The notes under the pieces: model-generated | Databases searched by the model: none | The model's input: only the letters and a program-made list of their open reading frames with translations | Told to the model about the DNA's origin: nothing | Assembly (NCBI RefSeq): GCF_013368755.1 | Contig: NC_049563.1 | Location: forward strand, 3,038,001-3,102,000 | DNA from: Talaromyces rugulosus | Taxonomy: Eukaryota; Ascomycota; Eurotiomycetes; Eurotiales; Trichocomaceae | Direction of reading: 5' to 3' | Length of the DNA stretch: 64,000 nt | In this document: piece by piece, positions 22,495-32,681 of the stretch | How positions within the stretch are numbered: the stretch's first letter is position 1 | How the letters are laid out: each line of letters starts with the position of its first letter | Program-made: the position numbers and the translations under genes

Positions 22495-23107
22495 TGTCAA
22501 CGATATATGTGGTTATCAGGAATATGGTGAGGTGTCTTATTCGTGATGAATTGGAGGCGTAGCATACCACATAAGTTTGGGAAAGTGGCGATGACGACGT
22601 TCGCCAAAAGAGGAAAGCTGCTAGCCGCTGCACGTGATTTGGGGGGGTATACAAACATTGAGTGATACAATTACAAAACGTGGTACGCTTCAAATTGTGT
22701 TTAATATTTATTGGTTTGCTATAGATTATTCGATTTGAGTATTTATATTTTCACTAGACTTAAAGAACGATTGATTCATAGGTTTTCAACTATCTTTCCA
22801 TCAACATTGGCCATGTGTTAGCTATGTATATATATCCGCCGACACCATATACCACCGATCACAATCAACTTTTCATGTTTTTATCCCATGACAATAAGTC
22901 GCACCTACATTTCCATATAAAATGGTAAAACCTTAACAGGCTGATAATTTAGCGGTCTACTCCGTAGGGGTTTGCGGCGCAGCTCAAACAAAGCAATGCG
23001 GTATCTAAGGGGTTAATCCATAACAGCTATAAAAGCCTCCCGAACGCGACTTTTCTTCTTCCTTCTTCTTCTAACAACTGTTTTCTCACATTGGTTTTCA
23101 AACGACC
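22495..23107. other. Divergent spacer FMP52 / RCC1-like pseudogene
   Basis: 613 bp, AT-rich, no gene recognised. A CACGTG hexamer lies at 22631-22636. Confidence 0.45.
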
Positions 23108-24724
23108 ATGCCTCCCAGACGTCAACCTAGCTCTGCCAGGCCCAAACGCGGCGCGCAGAATATCGAACTGCACAACACTGACACGAAAACTGCTCCGAAG
23201 ACTGTTGGGCGCAAAAGGAAAGCCCCAGAGACCACCCACAAGAATACAACAAGCCACAAACGACAGAAAGGTAATAACAAGCATATCTATGGTAGTGATA
23301 TTACTGGCTAATAGAAATCGTCAGAATCTCCTTCAACTCTAAATAGCGCGCCGAACCAGCGACTAGATGTCTATGTATTTGGGACCAATTCCGGAGGCGA
23401 ACTCGGTCTAGGAGATGCAAGCAAAAATATTGCGATATCGAGTCCAATTTGTAACCCAAGCTATCAGCAGAGACTATTGGAGTTGTTCACATCGCTATAG
23501 GTGGAGTACACTCTGCTGCGTTGACATTTGACAATCAAATCCTTACCTGGGGTTCAAACGACGATGGAACACTGGGTCGTGATACAGAACAAAAAACCAA
23601 AACGACCTCTATAGACGCTAAGAGCGATACTAGCGAGGACGAGGACGATGAAGAGGACGATGAAGTGGATCTCAACCTCAAAGAAGCCAGTCCGTTGCCT
23701 GTGGATCCCTCGCATTTCTCAACTGGCACCTTTTTCACACAGCTAGTTGCAACGGATAGCACAACCTTTGTTCTTACTGAAGAAGGACTGGTATATGGTT
23801 GGGGGACATTCAGAGTAAGCGATTATTCTAAAATAGTTTAGAATTTACTAACGAATTGCTCTAGAATAATAATGGCTCTAAAAGATTTTCTCCTGAAGTC
23901 GAAACGCAAGCTGTTCCTATCTTGATTCCTGGCTTGCATCATGTTACGAAACTTGCGGCTGGTGCTCAACATGTTCTGGCACTTACATCAAATGGAACTG
24001 TTTTTACATGGGGCTCTGACGAACAGAGCCAGCTTGGTAGACGCCCAAACAGTCGTCTATATAAGCTTCCATGGCTTATTCCGGGACAATGTGCGCTTCC
24101 TCGCAATATAATTGATTTTGGTGCTGGATTATACCATTCACTTGCAATCCAGAAAGGTGGCAAAGTATATGCATGGGGATCAAACAACTTTGGGTAGACT
24201 GGGATTTTCAAAAACGCTAGGCAAAATGATGCTATAGTTCTCTATCCCACTAAAGTTGAAAGTTTAGGACAAGCAAATATTACTACTGTATTTGGTGGAA
24301 AGATCACAGCTTGGCATTGACTGACCAGGGTCATTGCCTGACATGGGGGCGCATCGATAATAAAGCTCTCGGCCTAGCGATCAAGGATATACCGTCATCT
24401 GATACTATATATGACACTTATGGAAAGCCGCGAATCCTGAAGACCCCAACACGCATCACTGACATTGACGAAAATATCACTTTAATCACTATAGGTACAG
24501 ATCATTCTATCGCTATAACTAACGATGGAAAGGCATATAGCTGGGGGTTTAATTCTGACCACCAAGCTGGACACCCAACCGGAGAAGAGATTGAGAAACC
24601 AACCCGTATCGAAAACAAGCATGTGAGTGGGAAATATCTAGTCTCAGCCGCTGCTGGTGGGCAGTTTGCTATGGTGGCCGGCCAGAGCGAATTTCAAATA
24701 AATGGTTCATGCAACTATGAATGA
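23108..24724 (+). pseudogene. RCC1-type Ran guanine-nucleotide exchange factor, decayed copy
   Basis: The reading shows an RCC1/Pim1-like protein with lesions. Exon 1 (23108 to about 23270) is a basic nuclear N-terminus (RRQPSSARPKRG, GRKRKAP). After an intron, VYVFGTNSGGELGLGD is the first RCC1 blade. Near 23460 one base is missing: the text before is in one frame (ICNP) and the text after (LSAETIGVVHIAIGGVHSAA) is in the next. Further blades follow (LTWGSNDDGTLGRDT; an intron 23815 to about 23864 with CTAAC branch site; HVLALTSNGTVFTWGS; GKVYAWGSNNFG). A TAG stop at 24195-24197 stands where the family has Gln (NNFG-stop-TGI). Near 24303 a second one-base loss shifts the frame again before the next blade (DHSLALTDQGHCLTWGR). 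The last blades run to 24724. RCC1 is normally essential, so an intact copy should exist elsewhere. Confidence 0.85.
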
Positions 24725-25228
24725 GTTGCCCTCTGGTACCCCAGGAAGCTTTTCTATTGTATATGTTTTGCTTCAAGAAGTTCAACCATGGTGAAAAATC
24801 ACGTTACAAGAATGAAGTGGGGCCACCTAGTCAGAAAGTCATGCTTAATTCGGGAAAAAGAAGGTTCATATTCTGAGATCGCCGGGCTACGATCAATATA
24901 GGACATGATATCTAGTCAAAAATAAAAATTTAAGCTCTAGCAAAATCTTGGCACAACTCAAAATAGGCAAGTGTTTCCAAAAATAGTAAAGCGTACAGGT
25001 AAATCACGTGCGTGGCGGCGCTAACCCCAAATGTGGATATTTGCCTTATCGATAAGAAATTGAAATTGCGTGATTCACGCTAGCCGAATATGGAAGGCGT
25101 GCCTGTTCTCGGCCGACGAAATTGGAGAATATTTCGTCTTTCCCTCCGGTGCTGAGTGATTTCACTTCTGTCATCTCTGTTTTCGATTTCAGTATCTTCA
25201 TACCTGTCTTGTTCTTCGAATTGTCAGA
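24725..25228. other. Spacer before MET10
   Basis: 504 bp without a recognisable gene. It holds the MET10 promoter with TCACGTG at 25004-25010. Confidence 0.45.
25004..25010 (+). promoter_or_regulatory. TCACGTG element upstream of MET10
   Basis: The heptamer lies 219 bp before the MET10 ATG. In yeast Cbf1 binds this sequence at sulfur-assimilation promoters together with Met4. Whether it works so here is inferred. Confidence 0.4.
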
Positions 25229-28200
25229 ATGGGCAGTGTTCCGGAGCTGGCGGCCATCAGTGGCCCGACATACGCCACGGCGCAGACCCTCATTCAGCAG
25301 GTATCTTACGCTCTGTCGGATAAGATCTTCTCATACTCTCCGGAATCATTCGACCTTGATTCTGCCGTCAAAGAATGGGCATCCAAAGGTGAACTGAACG
25401 CCAATGGAGAGAAGACAACGAGCCAGTCTCTTCAGACTCGCCAGGGAGCTGGATCTATTGCCCTAGGCTACCTGTTCTCGAGAGACTTTGACTTGAAGAA
25501 GCGCCGCATACCGCAAGGAATTATAGCTTCTTCCGCCACATTGACCTATCTTCGAACATCTCTGGAACAGCTGTCGTTACTTTACGCTGTTGCCAGCCCT
25601 GTAGTCGCCCATGTTGCTGCCGTTGACTACGCCGGAGGACGTCTAGTTTCGGATTATGCAACTGCATTGAACCTGGCCGAAGATCTGGGCCTCGGTTTGA
25701 TCTCCAGCTCATCGCCCCATGAGGCCCAGCACATGGCCCTTTTCTCAACCCTCGTTGCTGCGATCCTGCCTACCATCCATATCTATGATGGCGTTCGCGT
25801 CGGACGTGACAACACTCGTGTTATTGACGTCCTTGACCAGCCCGGCCTCAACCGCATATACAAAGCCGTTCAAAAGAGCCTGGAAGACACCCGCTCAAAA
25901 CATCTCGATGACCAGGGAAAAGTGCTCGAAGTTTTGCAGAGTCTCAATGGAGAACTTGGCACGGATTATGGTTTGTTTGAATACCACGGCCATAGCGAGC
26001 CAACCTCGGTCTTGGTGGCTTTCGGCACTGTTGAAGCTTCTTTGACATCCAAGATTGCTCGTACTCTCAGTAAGGATAACGCACGAATTGGCGTCATCAA
26101 CGTGCGAGTATACCGGCCGTTCGTGGAAGAAGAGTTCCTCCGTGTTTTGCCAAAATCTGTCAAGACAGTGGGAGTCCTTGGCCAAGTCCGTGACCAGCAA
26201 TCTGTCCAGGAAGAGGGCATTCACTCTGCTTTATACGATGATGTCCTCGCAGCTTTGACTTTCGCCAGTGACCGAGATGATGTTCCTTCTTGCGTCGATA
26301 TCAAGTACGAGCGGTCTCACCAGTGGACAGCTATCAATGTCGCTGCTGCGTTTCAGCGTATTGTTGACAAACCTATTTTGCAAAATGCACACCAGCCGGC
26401 TCCTCTTCAGCTTCTCGATCGGGTCAACGTTCAGGAATATACTTTTTGGGACTTGGATGATGGACGGTCTTCTGATGCCTCTGCGGCATTGACAGATGCC
26501 TTGGCCAAGGACCCTCTTGCCAACTTGACCACTAGTACCACCTACGACAATTTGGTTCAAGGCGGTGTCGTTCGCATCGATGTCCGTAAGAGTAAGAAAA
26601 TTCTGGACGCTCCATATTCGATCACCACCGCAGATGTGGCTTACGTCGGCGATATCAAAATCTTGAGCGAGGTTGATATACTGGCTTCTGTGAGAGATAG
26701 CGGTGAAGTCGTTATCAAGGCACCAGGGCTGAAAGACGACGAACTCGAGAAAAAGTTGCCTGCTGTTGTCCAGCAACAAATTTCCAAGCGCCGAATTGTG
26801 CTTTCTGTACTGGACACCTCAAATGCCAGTGAATCTCTTTCAGAATCTAGCATCACTCAAGCTGCTTTCTTGCAAATTGCCAAGATCCCACTGGACTCTA
26901 TTAAACACCAAGATTTGGCCGGACTTGAAAATGCTCAAAAACAGCTTGATGGCCTATTGCGAAAAGTTGAAGTTCCGGAAGCATGGGCTTCAGCGGAAAT
27001 CCCCTCTGAGGCGCCACAGCTCGCCCAAGATATCACTGCAACTAGCTTCGCTCCCTTCAACAAGAATGAAACCGAGCCCGCTTCGTTGCTCAAGGATTGG
27101 AAAACGGTTGCTAAGGGGATTGCCTTCAAGGAAGCATATGGTGCCCAGAGCGCATTGCGTCCCGACGTCAATACCAAGACATTCACTGTCCATGTCAAGG
27201 AAAACCGCCGATTAACCCCAGTTACTTACGACCGTAACATTTTCCACATTGAATTCGATCTCGGTGACTCAGGTCTTAAGTACGATATCGGTGAAGCACT
27301 CGGCGTCCACGCGGAGAACGAACCTGAAGATGTTCAATCGTTCATCAAATTCTATGGTCTAGACGCCGACGAAGTTGTCGAAGTCCCTAACAGAGAAGAC
27401 TCGAACATTTTGGAGAATCGCACTGTATACCAGGCTTTGATCCAGAACATCGACCTCTTTGGTCGCCCTCCTAAGCGATTCTATGAAGCACTTGCAGACT
27501 TCGCTACCGACGAGAAGGAAAAGAAAGAGCTCCTGACATTGGGTGGTCCCGAGGGTGCCGTTGAGTTCAAGAGACGCGCAGAAGTCGACACCGTCACGTA
27601 CGCTGATATCTTGCTGGAGTTCCGCTCGGCTCACCCCAGCTTCCACGATATTGTGCGCATCGTGAACCCGATGAAGCGCCGTGAATATTCTATTGCATCC
27701 TGCCAGAAAGTGACACCAAACTCGGTTGCTTTGATGATTGTCGTTGTGAACTGGGTTGACCCGAGAGGTCGTGACCGATTTGGTCAAGCCACCAAGTATC
27801 TCAGTGCTCTTAGACCAGGCGCCCCAATCACTGTCAGTGTCAAGCCTAGCGTGATGAAACTGCCGCCCCGCTCGACGCAACCAATCATCATGGCTGGTCT
27901 GGGTACAGGCCTCGCACCGTTCCGTGCCTTTGTGCAACACCGGGCTCTCGAGAAGGCCCAGGGCAAGGAGATTGGCTCCGTTCTTCTGTACATGGGATCG
28001 CGTCACCAGCGTGAAGAATACTGCTATGGTGAAGAATGGGAGGCTTACCAGGCCGCCGGTGTCATTACTTTGCTAGGACGTGCCTTCTCTCGTGATCAAC
28101 CACAAAAGATCTATATCCAAGACCGCATGCGCCAGACTATCCCAGAAATCGTCGACGCTTATATCCGCGAAGAAGGCGCATTTTATCTGTGTGGTCCTAC

Positions 28201-28339
28201 TTGGCCGGTACCGGATGTCACCGCAGTCTTGGAAGAGGCCATTGCTACCGAAGCTAAAGCCACTGGCAAGAAGTTGGAACCCCGCAAGGAGATTGAAAAG
28301 TTGAAGGAGCAAGAAAGATACGTTTTGGAAGTGTACTAG
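25229..28339 (+). CDS. MET10: Assimilatory sulfite reductase (NADPH), flavoprotein alpha subunit
   Basis: Single exon, 1036 aa, the usual size of fungal Met10. Sulfite reductase reduces sulfite to sulfide in sulfate assimilation; this subunit takes electrons from NADPH through FAD and passes them to the haem-bearing beta subunit. The N-terminal half (about residues 30-430) is related to pyruvate/2-oxoacid oxidoreductase domains. The C-terminal part is a cytochrome-P450-reductase-type module: a FAD-binding region with RREYSIAS near 815, then the NADPH-binding blocks MAGLGTGLAPFRAFVQH near 890, YMGSRHQREEYCYGEEW and FYLCGPTWPVPDV near 990. It ends ERYVLEVY, the usual aromatic terminus. There is no flavodoxin (FMN) domain, as known for Met10. 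A TCACGTG element lies upstream. Confidence 0.95.
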   Translation: MGSVPELAAISGPTYATAQTLIQQVSYALSDKIFSYSPESFDLDSAVKEWASKGELNANGEKTTSQSLQTRQGAGSIALGYLFSRDFDLKKRRIPQGIIASSATLTYLRTSLEQLSLLYAVASPVVAHVAAVDYAGGRLVSDYATALNLAEDLGLGLISSSSPHEAQHMALFSTLVAAILPTIHIYDGVRVGRDNTRVIDVLDQPGLNRIYKAVQKSLEDTRSKHLDDQGKVLEVLQSLNGELGTDYGLFEYHGHSEPTSVLVAFGTVEASLTSKIARTLSKDNARIGVINVRVYRPFVEEEFLRVLPKSVKTVGVLGQVRDQQSVQEEGIHSALYDDVLAALTFASDRDDVPSCVDIKYERSHQWTAINVAAAFQRIVDKPILQNAHQPAPLQLLDRVNVQEYTFWDLDDGRSSDASAALTDALAKDPLANLTTSTTYDNLVQGGVVRIDVRKSKKILDAPYSITTADVAYVGDIKILSEVDILASVRDSGEVVIKAPGLKDDELEKKLPAVVQQQISKRRIVLSVLDTSNASESLSESSITQAAFLQIAKIPLDSIKHQDLAGLENAQKQLDGLLRKVEVPEAWASAEIPSEAPQLAQDITATSFAPFNKNETEPASLLKDWKTVAKGIAFKEAYGAQSALRPDVNTKTFTVHVKENRRLTPVTYDRNIFHIEFDLGDSGLKYDIGEALGVHAENEPEDVQSFIKFYGLDADEVVEVPNREDSNILENRTVYQALIQNIDLFGRPPKRFYEALADFATDEKEKKELLTLGGPEGAVEFKRRAEVDTVTYADILLEFRSAHPSFHDIVRIVNPMKRREYSIASCQKVTPNSVALMIVVVNWVDPRGRDRFGQATKYLSALRPGAPITVSVKPSVMKLPPRSTQPIIMAGLGTGLAPFRAFVQHRALEKAQGKEIGSVLLYMGSRHQREEYCYGEEWEAYQAAGVITLLGRAFSRDQPQKIYIQDRMRQTIPEIVDAYIREEGAFYLCGPTWPVPDVTAVLEEAIATEAKATGKKLEPRKEIEKLKEQERYVLEVY

Positions 28340-28644
28340 AACGCACACAGCGTATGTCACGTACATAGATAGCATGATCTTTATGTCTTTTATAAGCAAA
28401 TATTGAAGGCGACGCATTCAACGAGCGATTGTTTCCTTCTAGTTACGCGCTACTAGTAGATGAAAAGCATTGAAATATATCCAAACCTTCAACCCCATAA
28501 TATACACCTCTATAAACTCCATGTCGCTAAACTTCCCGGGTATTATGCAGATAATGATGCTTCGTAGCATTGATATATAACCTTAACATCATGTAGACAT
28601 CCGCATTGCAAAATTTCAGCCATCGTATAAAAAAAAAGGGGGGT
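28340..28644. other. Convergent 3' region MET10 / TRM7
   Basis: 305 bp between converging stops; 3' UTRs only, with an A8 run near 28628. Confidence 0.5.
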
Positions 28645-29931
28645 TCAAGCTCGGCCCATTTGACCTAATTTGGTCTTGCCGTAAGCGCCACCTAATTCTT
28701 TTCTCATCTCCAACGCTTTCTTATATGGAGGCGCTGTTGGAGGCTGAACTGGGTCAAGAGTAACGTATCCCTCTGGAAGGGCGTACGTTGCATCGGAATC
28801 CCATGCAGAGAGATCTCCACAAGCGATAAAGGCAGGAATCCAGCGAGATTCGTCTGGCTGTTTGTGTTCGGTTGTTTCAGAAATGCTAAGTTGTTCGAGA
28901 AGTCGTGTTTGGACTATACGGTTTTCATCGGCAGATGTAGTTGTGTCTGTTATAATAGGCTCGACTTGCTTCGATTGTTGGTCATTTTCGTCATAATCTG
29001 CAGGCACCTCGGCTCCAACGGTATCGTCTTCGTTGACTTGCGGATTAGCGGCGCCTCCAAACATAGGATTCTGGAGCGCGCGAGCCGGGTCACTGTCTGC
29101 AGGCGGCATGAATCCTTCACAAACGACAAAGGCCTCGAGACTACTCGCACGGCTGCTGCGAGGTTTGGCAACGGAAACTTTTCGAAACACCGTTCGAAGT
29201 TGGGCATAAAGTAGGTCGACATCACGGCCACGGAAGATTTTGGCAACGAATTTGCCGCCAGGGCGAAGAACTCCGATTGTCAGGTTCAGCGCTGCATATA
29301 GTAATTGTGATTGAATGTAGATGTCTAGGTCATGGAGACCGGTGACATCTGGAGCGCCATCTGAAATAACTAGGTCGACAGGATGAGGATGTCGAGAAGG
29401 GAGGGATGATCCGGATTTCTCCTGTTCTGTGGAATCCTGGTCATAATCTTCCGGATCTAAAGCGCGAAGTAGTAGTGGAATTGTCGAAGGATGAGTGATG
29501 TCTGCCTTTAATATGGTGATTCCTTCTAATGGAGCCATTGGCTGGAGGTCGATCGAGACGATTTTCACATTTTTTCTAGGCTTTAGGATTGTAGACTCAT
29601 CGGCCTCATCCTCACCGGTTTCTTGCCCGCTAGGAACACTGCCGTCAGTCTCCAGCTGTTCCAAAGCTTTCTGGTCTCGCCGGCGCTTCTCCAGCCACGC
29701 TCTACGCCCAAAGCTTTCTCCTTTGATCAGCACTCGACTGAGGACTTGACTCCAGCTCCCAGGCGCGGCACAGAGATCAACGACTCGCGTCACACTCTCC
29801 GGATCTGTATGAGAAAATAGATCGAATTGTTCGTCAATCTGGATCAATTTGAAGGCCGAACGGGCTCGCCAATTCTGCTCCTTGGCAAGTCGATAATAAG
29901 CATCTCGCTTGTCTTTGGAAGCCTTCCCCAT
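28645..29931 (-). CDS. TRM7: tRNA 2'-O-ribose methyltransferase Trm7-like (FtsJ family)
   Basis: Single exon, 428 aa. The start MGKASKDKRDAYYRLAKEQN then WRARSAFKL is a hallmark of Trm7/FTSJ1. The SAM-binding motif is VVDLCAAPGSWSQVL. The catalytic K-D-K-E set can be read as Lys28 (SAFKL), Asp in VISDGAPDVTG, Lys in GGKFVAKIFRGRD and Glu in SLEAFVVCEGF. Trm7 methylates positions 32 and 34 in the anticodon loop of tRNA-Phe and others, with partner proteins. The protein is longer than yeast Trm7 (310 aa) owing to an acidic insert after the first motif (residues about 75-105) and a C-terminal extension ending YGKTKLGQMGRA. It is divergent from MAK5 across 247 bp. Confidence 0.92.
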   Translation of the reverse strand: MGKASKDKRDAYYRLAKEQNWRARSAFKLIQIDEQFDLFSHTDPESVTRVVDLCAAPGSWSQVLSRVLIKGESFGRRAWLEKRRRDQKALEQLETDGSVPSGQETGEDEADESTILKPRKNVKIVSIDLQPMAPLEGITILKADITHPSTIPLLLRALDPEDYDQDSTEQEKSGSSLPSRHPHPVDLVISDGAPDVTGLHDLDIYIQSQLLYAALNLTIGVLRPGGKFVAKIFRGRDVDLLYAQLRTVFRKVSVAKPRSSRASSLEAFVVCEGFMPPADSDPARALQNPMFGGAANPQVNEDDTVGAEVPADYDENDQQSKQVEPIITDTTTSADENRIVQTRLLEQLSISETTEHKQPDESRWIPAFIACGDLSAWDSDATYALPEGYVTLDPVQPPTAPPYKKALEMRKELGGAYGKTKLGQMGRA

Positions 29932-30178
29932 GGTTTTTCGTTTGAAATGACAGCAGTGTGCTTCTAACCCTATATGCGAATTGCTCGTGCAAAAATAGCG
30001 AATCTTTTTTTTCTCTTTGGCTGGATGGTGGTGGGGTACGCATAATTAATTCGTTTGCTGATAAGATCGGACGGAGGGCGGAGTGGGCCCCAATTTTTTT
30101 TTCTGCCGCCAAAAAACCGAGCTCTCCTCCGCGGACACCTTGACTACCAACAACAATTGATTTAATCGAGTTATTACC

Positions 30179-32681
30179 ATGGGCTTGAAGCGCGGAAGAG
30201 AAGGCCGCGGCCCGGCTGATAAATCGAAGAAGAAACCGAAAGTCCAGGCGCAATCTGGCGCAGCAAATCCTGACCCAGCGCCATCCCAGATTTTCGGAGT
30301 CGATGATCTTAATTGGAAATCCGTGCCGCTCCCAGACCGACTCGATGATCTAGGTGGGTTTTTTGGGTTGGAAGAGATAGACGGGGTCGATGTTGTCCGA
30401 CAGAAAACCGCCGGAGACATCAAATTCAAGGTAGATACAGCCCTAGCCCTCGAAGAAGAAGACTTGGACTAAGAGCTAACTACATCTCGTGAAGGCCGCT
30501 GCGAACAAACCAGAAAAATCCATACTGAAGAAAGATCCTGTCGTCGAAGAAAATGGGAGCAACAATGACGACGAGTGGTCTGGCTTCAGTGATCAAGAAG
30601 TGGACGTCCAAACACAGGAGGAACAAAAGCCAACACCGAAACCTAAAACGGATACCCACCAAAAAACCTCTACGGACAATGTGAATGAGAAGAAGACTAA
30701 GAAAGAGACTGTCGCAAATAAGGTCGAGAATGAACAGGATACCCAACAAAAAACCTCTACGGACAATGTGAATAAGAAAAAGACCAAGAAAGAGACTGTC
30801 GCAAAGAAGGTCGAGAATGAACAGAAAGAGAAGCTACCCTCACTGTCATTTACCGTACTTGAAAATGAAGAAGAAGAAGACGGAGTGGATGTTTCAGCGT
30901 GGGATTCACTGGGGTTGTCAACGTCGATACAAACAGGCCTTTCGAAGTTGAAATTCTCTAGCCCGACGACAATTCAACAAGCCACGATCCCAGAGGTTCT
31001 TGCCGGCCACGACGTCGTTGGCAAAGCTTCAACCGGTTCTGGCAAAACTTTGGCCTTTGGCATACCTATTCTGGAACATTATTTGAGTACAAGAGGGCAA
31101 AGAGATGCCAAAAAGGATAAAAAGTCCTTTGCACCACTAGCGCTGATACTGTCGCCGACGAGAGAACTGGCCCACCAATTGGCAAAACATATCGGAGAAC
31201 TCAACACGCATACCCCGGCCGCAGATGCTAGGATCGCCCTCCTTACAGGTGGATTGTCTATTCAGAAGCAGCAACGTCTCCTAGCGGAAGCTGATCTCGT
31301 CATTGGGACACCGGGTCGAGTATGGGAAGTTCTCAGCTCTGGTTCAGGACTGATCCAAGGAATGTCGAAAATACAATTTTTGGTCGTCGACGAGGCTGAT
31401 AGACTACTGAGTGACGGGCACTTTAAAGAGATGGGGCAAATAGTAGATGCTCTTGATCGAAAAGAATACGACGATCGCCCAGAAGACAATGAGACCGAGG
31501 AGGAGGATGAAACGATACGAGAAAGACAGACACTCGTCTTTTCTGCGACATTCCATAAAGGCTTGCAGCAGAAGTTGAGTGGAAAAGGAAAATTCATGGA
31601 CCAAAATCTCTTGGACAAAAACGAGTCCATGGAATATTTGCTACAGAGGCTTAATTTCCGTGAGCAGCGGCCTAAATTTGTCGATGTCAACCCAATTTCA
31701 CAGATGGCAGAAGGCCTCAAGGAGGGGATCGTTGAGTGTGGTGCCATGGAAAAGGTTTGTACTCAAACTTCTATTGATTGTACGGACGCGAACTGACTTT
31801 ATTCTTCAAAGGACCTCTACCTCTATACACTATTGCTCTATCATCCGGGGCATCGGACACTGGTGTTTGCAAACTCCATTTCAGCCGTTCGCCGCCTGTC
31901 ACAACTACTTAAAAACCTTGGGATTCCAGCACTGGCTTTGAGTTCAAATATGGAACAGAAAGCGCGCCTGCGTTCGGTTGAGCGTTTTTCGTCTCCGTCT
32001 GACGCCGGCTCAGTTCTGATTGCTACAGATGTTGCGGCTCGCGGTCTTGATATCAAAGGCATTGACTTTGTGGTTCATTACCACGTCCCGCGCACTGCAG
32101 ACATGTACGTGCATCGCTCTGGTCGTACAGCTCGTGCGGGGGCTTCTGGTAAGAGCGTATTGATCTGTGCCCCTGACGAGGTTGTTGGTATGGCCCGTCT
32201 TGTGGCCAAAGTCCATGCACAGGCAGAGGCCAAGAAATCTACCAACCGCAACCCCCTTGAATCCCTGGAGCTTGATCGACGAGTTGTCTCACGTGTCAAG
32301 CCACGTATGTCACTGGCCAAAAAGATCACAGAATCCACAATCGCCAAAGAGAAAATTTCGTCAGAGGACAACTGGCTTCGAAACGCGGCGGAGGAACTGG
32401 GCGTGGATTACGACAGCGAGGAATTCGAGAAACAAGGGAGCAAAGCCAAAGGACGCGGTCGTGGTGGTGGACGTTCGCAAAAGGAAAAGGAAGCTGGCAG
32501 TATAAGCAAGGCAGAGATGGCCGGCATGAAGGCAGAGTTGAAAGAGTTGTTGTCAAAACGTATCAATATCGGCGTGAGCGAGAGATACATTACGGCAGGG
32601 CGCGTCGATGTAGAGGAATTGTTACGCGAACAAGGGAACAATAAGTCATTTATAGGCTTGTTAGATAAGCTCGAATTTTAG
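30179..32681 (+). CDS. MAK5: DEAD-box ATP-dependent RNA helicase Mak5-like, ribosome biogenesis
   Basis: Three exons, 30179-30430, 30495-31754 and 31812-32681, give 793 aa. The N-terminus is basic then acidic, with [14 protein letters not shown] and [14 protein letters not shown] typical of Mak5. Helicase motifs are in order: Q motif ([16 protein letters not shown]), I (ASTGSGKT), Ia (PTRELAHQ), Ib (TPGR), II (VDEADRLL), III (FSATF), V ([16 protein letters not shown]) and VI ([10 protein letters not shown]). Mak5 acts in the nucleolus on 60S subunit assembly. Oddities: an 87-bp in-frame duplication in exon 2, and a long intervening acidic stretch between motifs II and III ([16 protein letters not shown]). 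If the first intron is kept, translation ends at a TAA-like stop soon after, so splicing is needed. Confidence 0.94.
30651..30824 (+). repeat. 87-bp in-frame tandem duplication inside MAK5
   Basis: Two copies starting at 30651/30654 and 30738/30741, each 87 bp (29 codons). The protein repeats QKTSTDNVN(E/K)KKTKKETVA and (N/K)KVENEQ with few changes. It lies in the low-complexity N-terminal region, outside the helicase core. Confidence 0.9.

Noticed and set aside
30431..30472. Read-through of MAK5 exon 1 as a separate 97-aa gene
   Set aside because: The segment has a proper donor and acceptor, and splicing joins conserved Mak5 N-terminal sequence to the helicase core.
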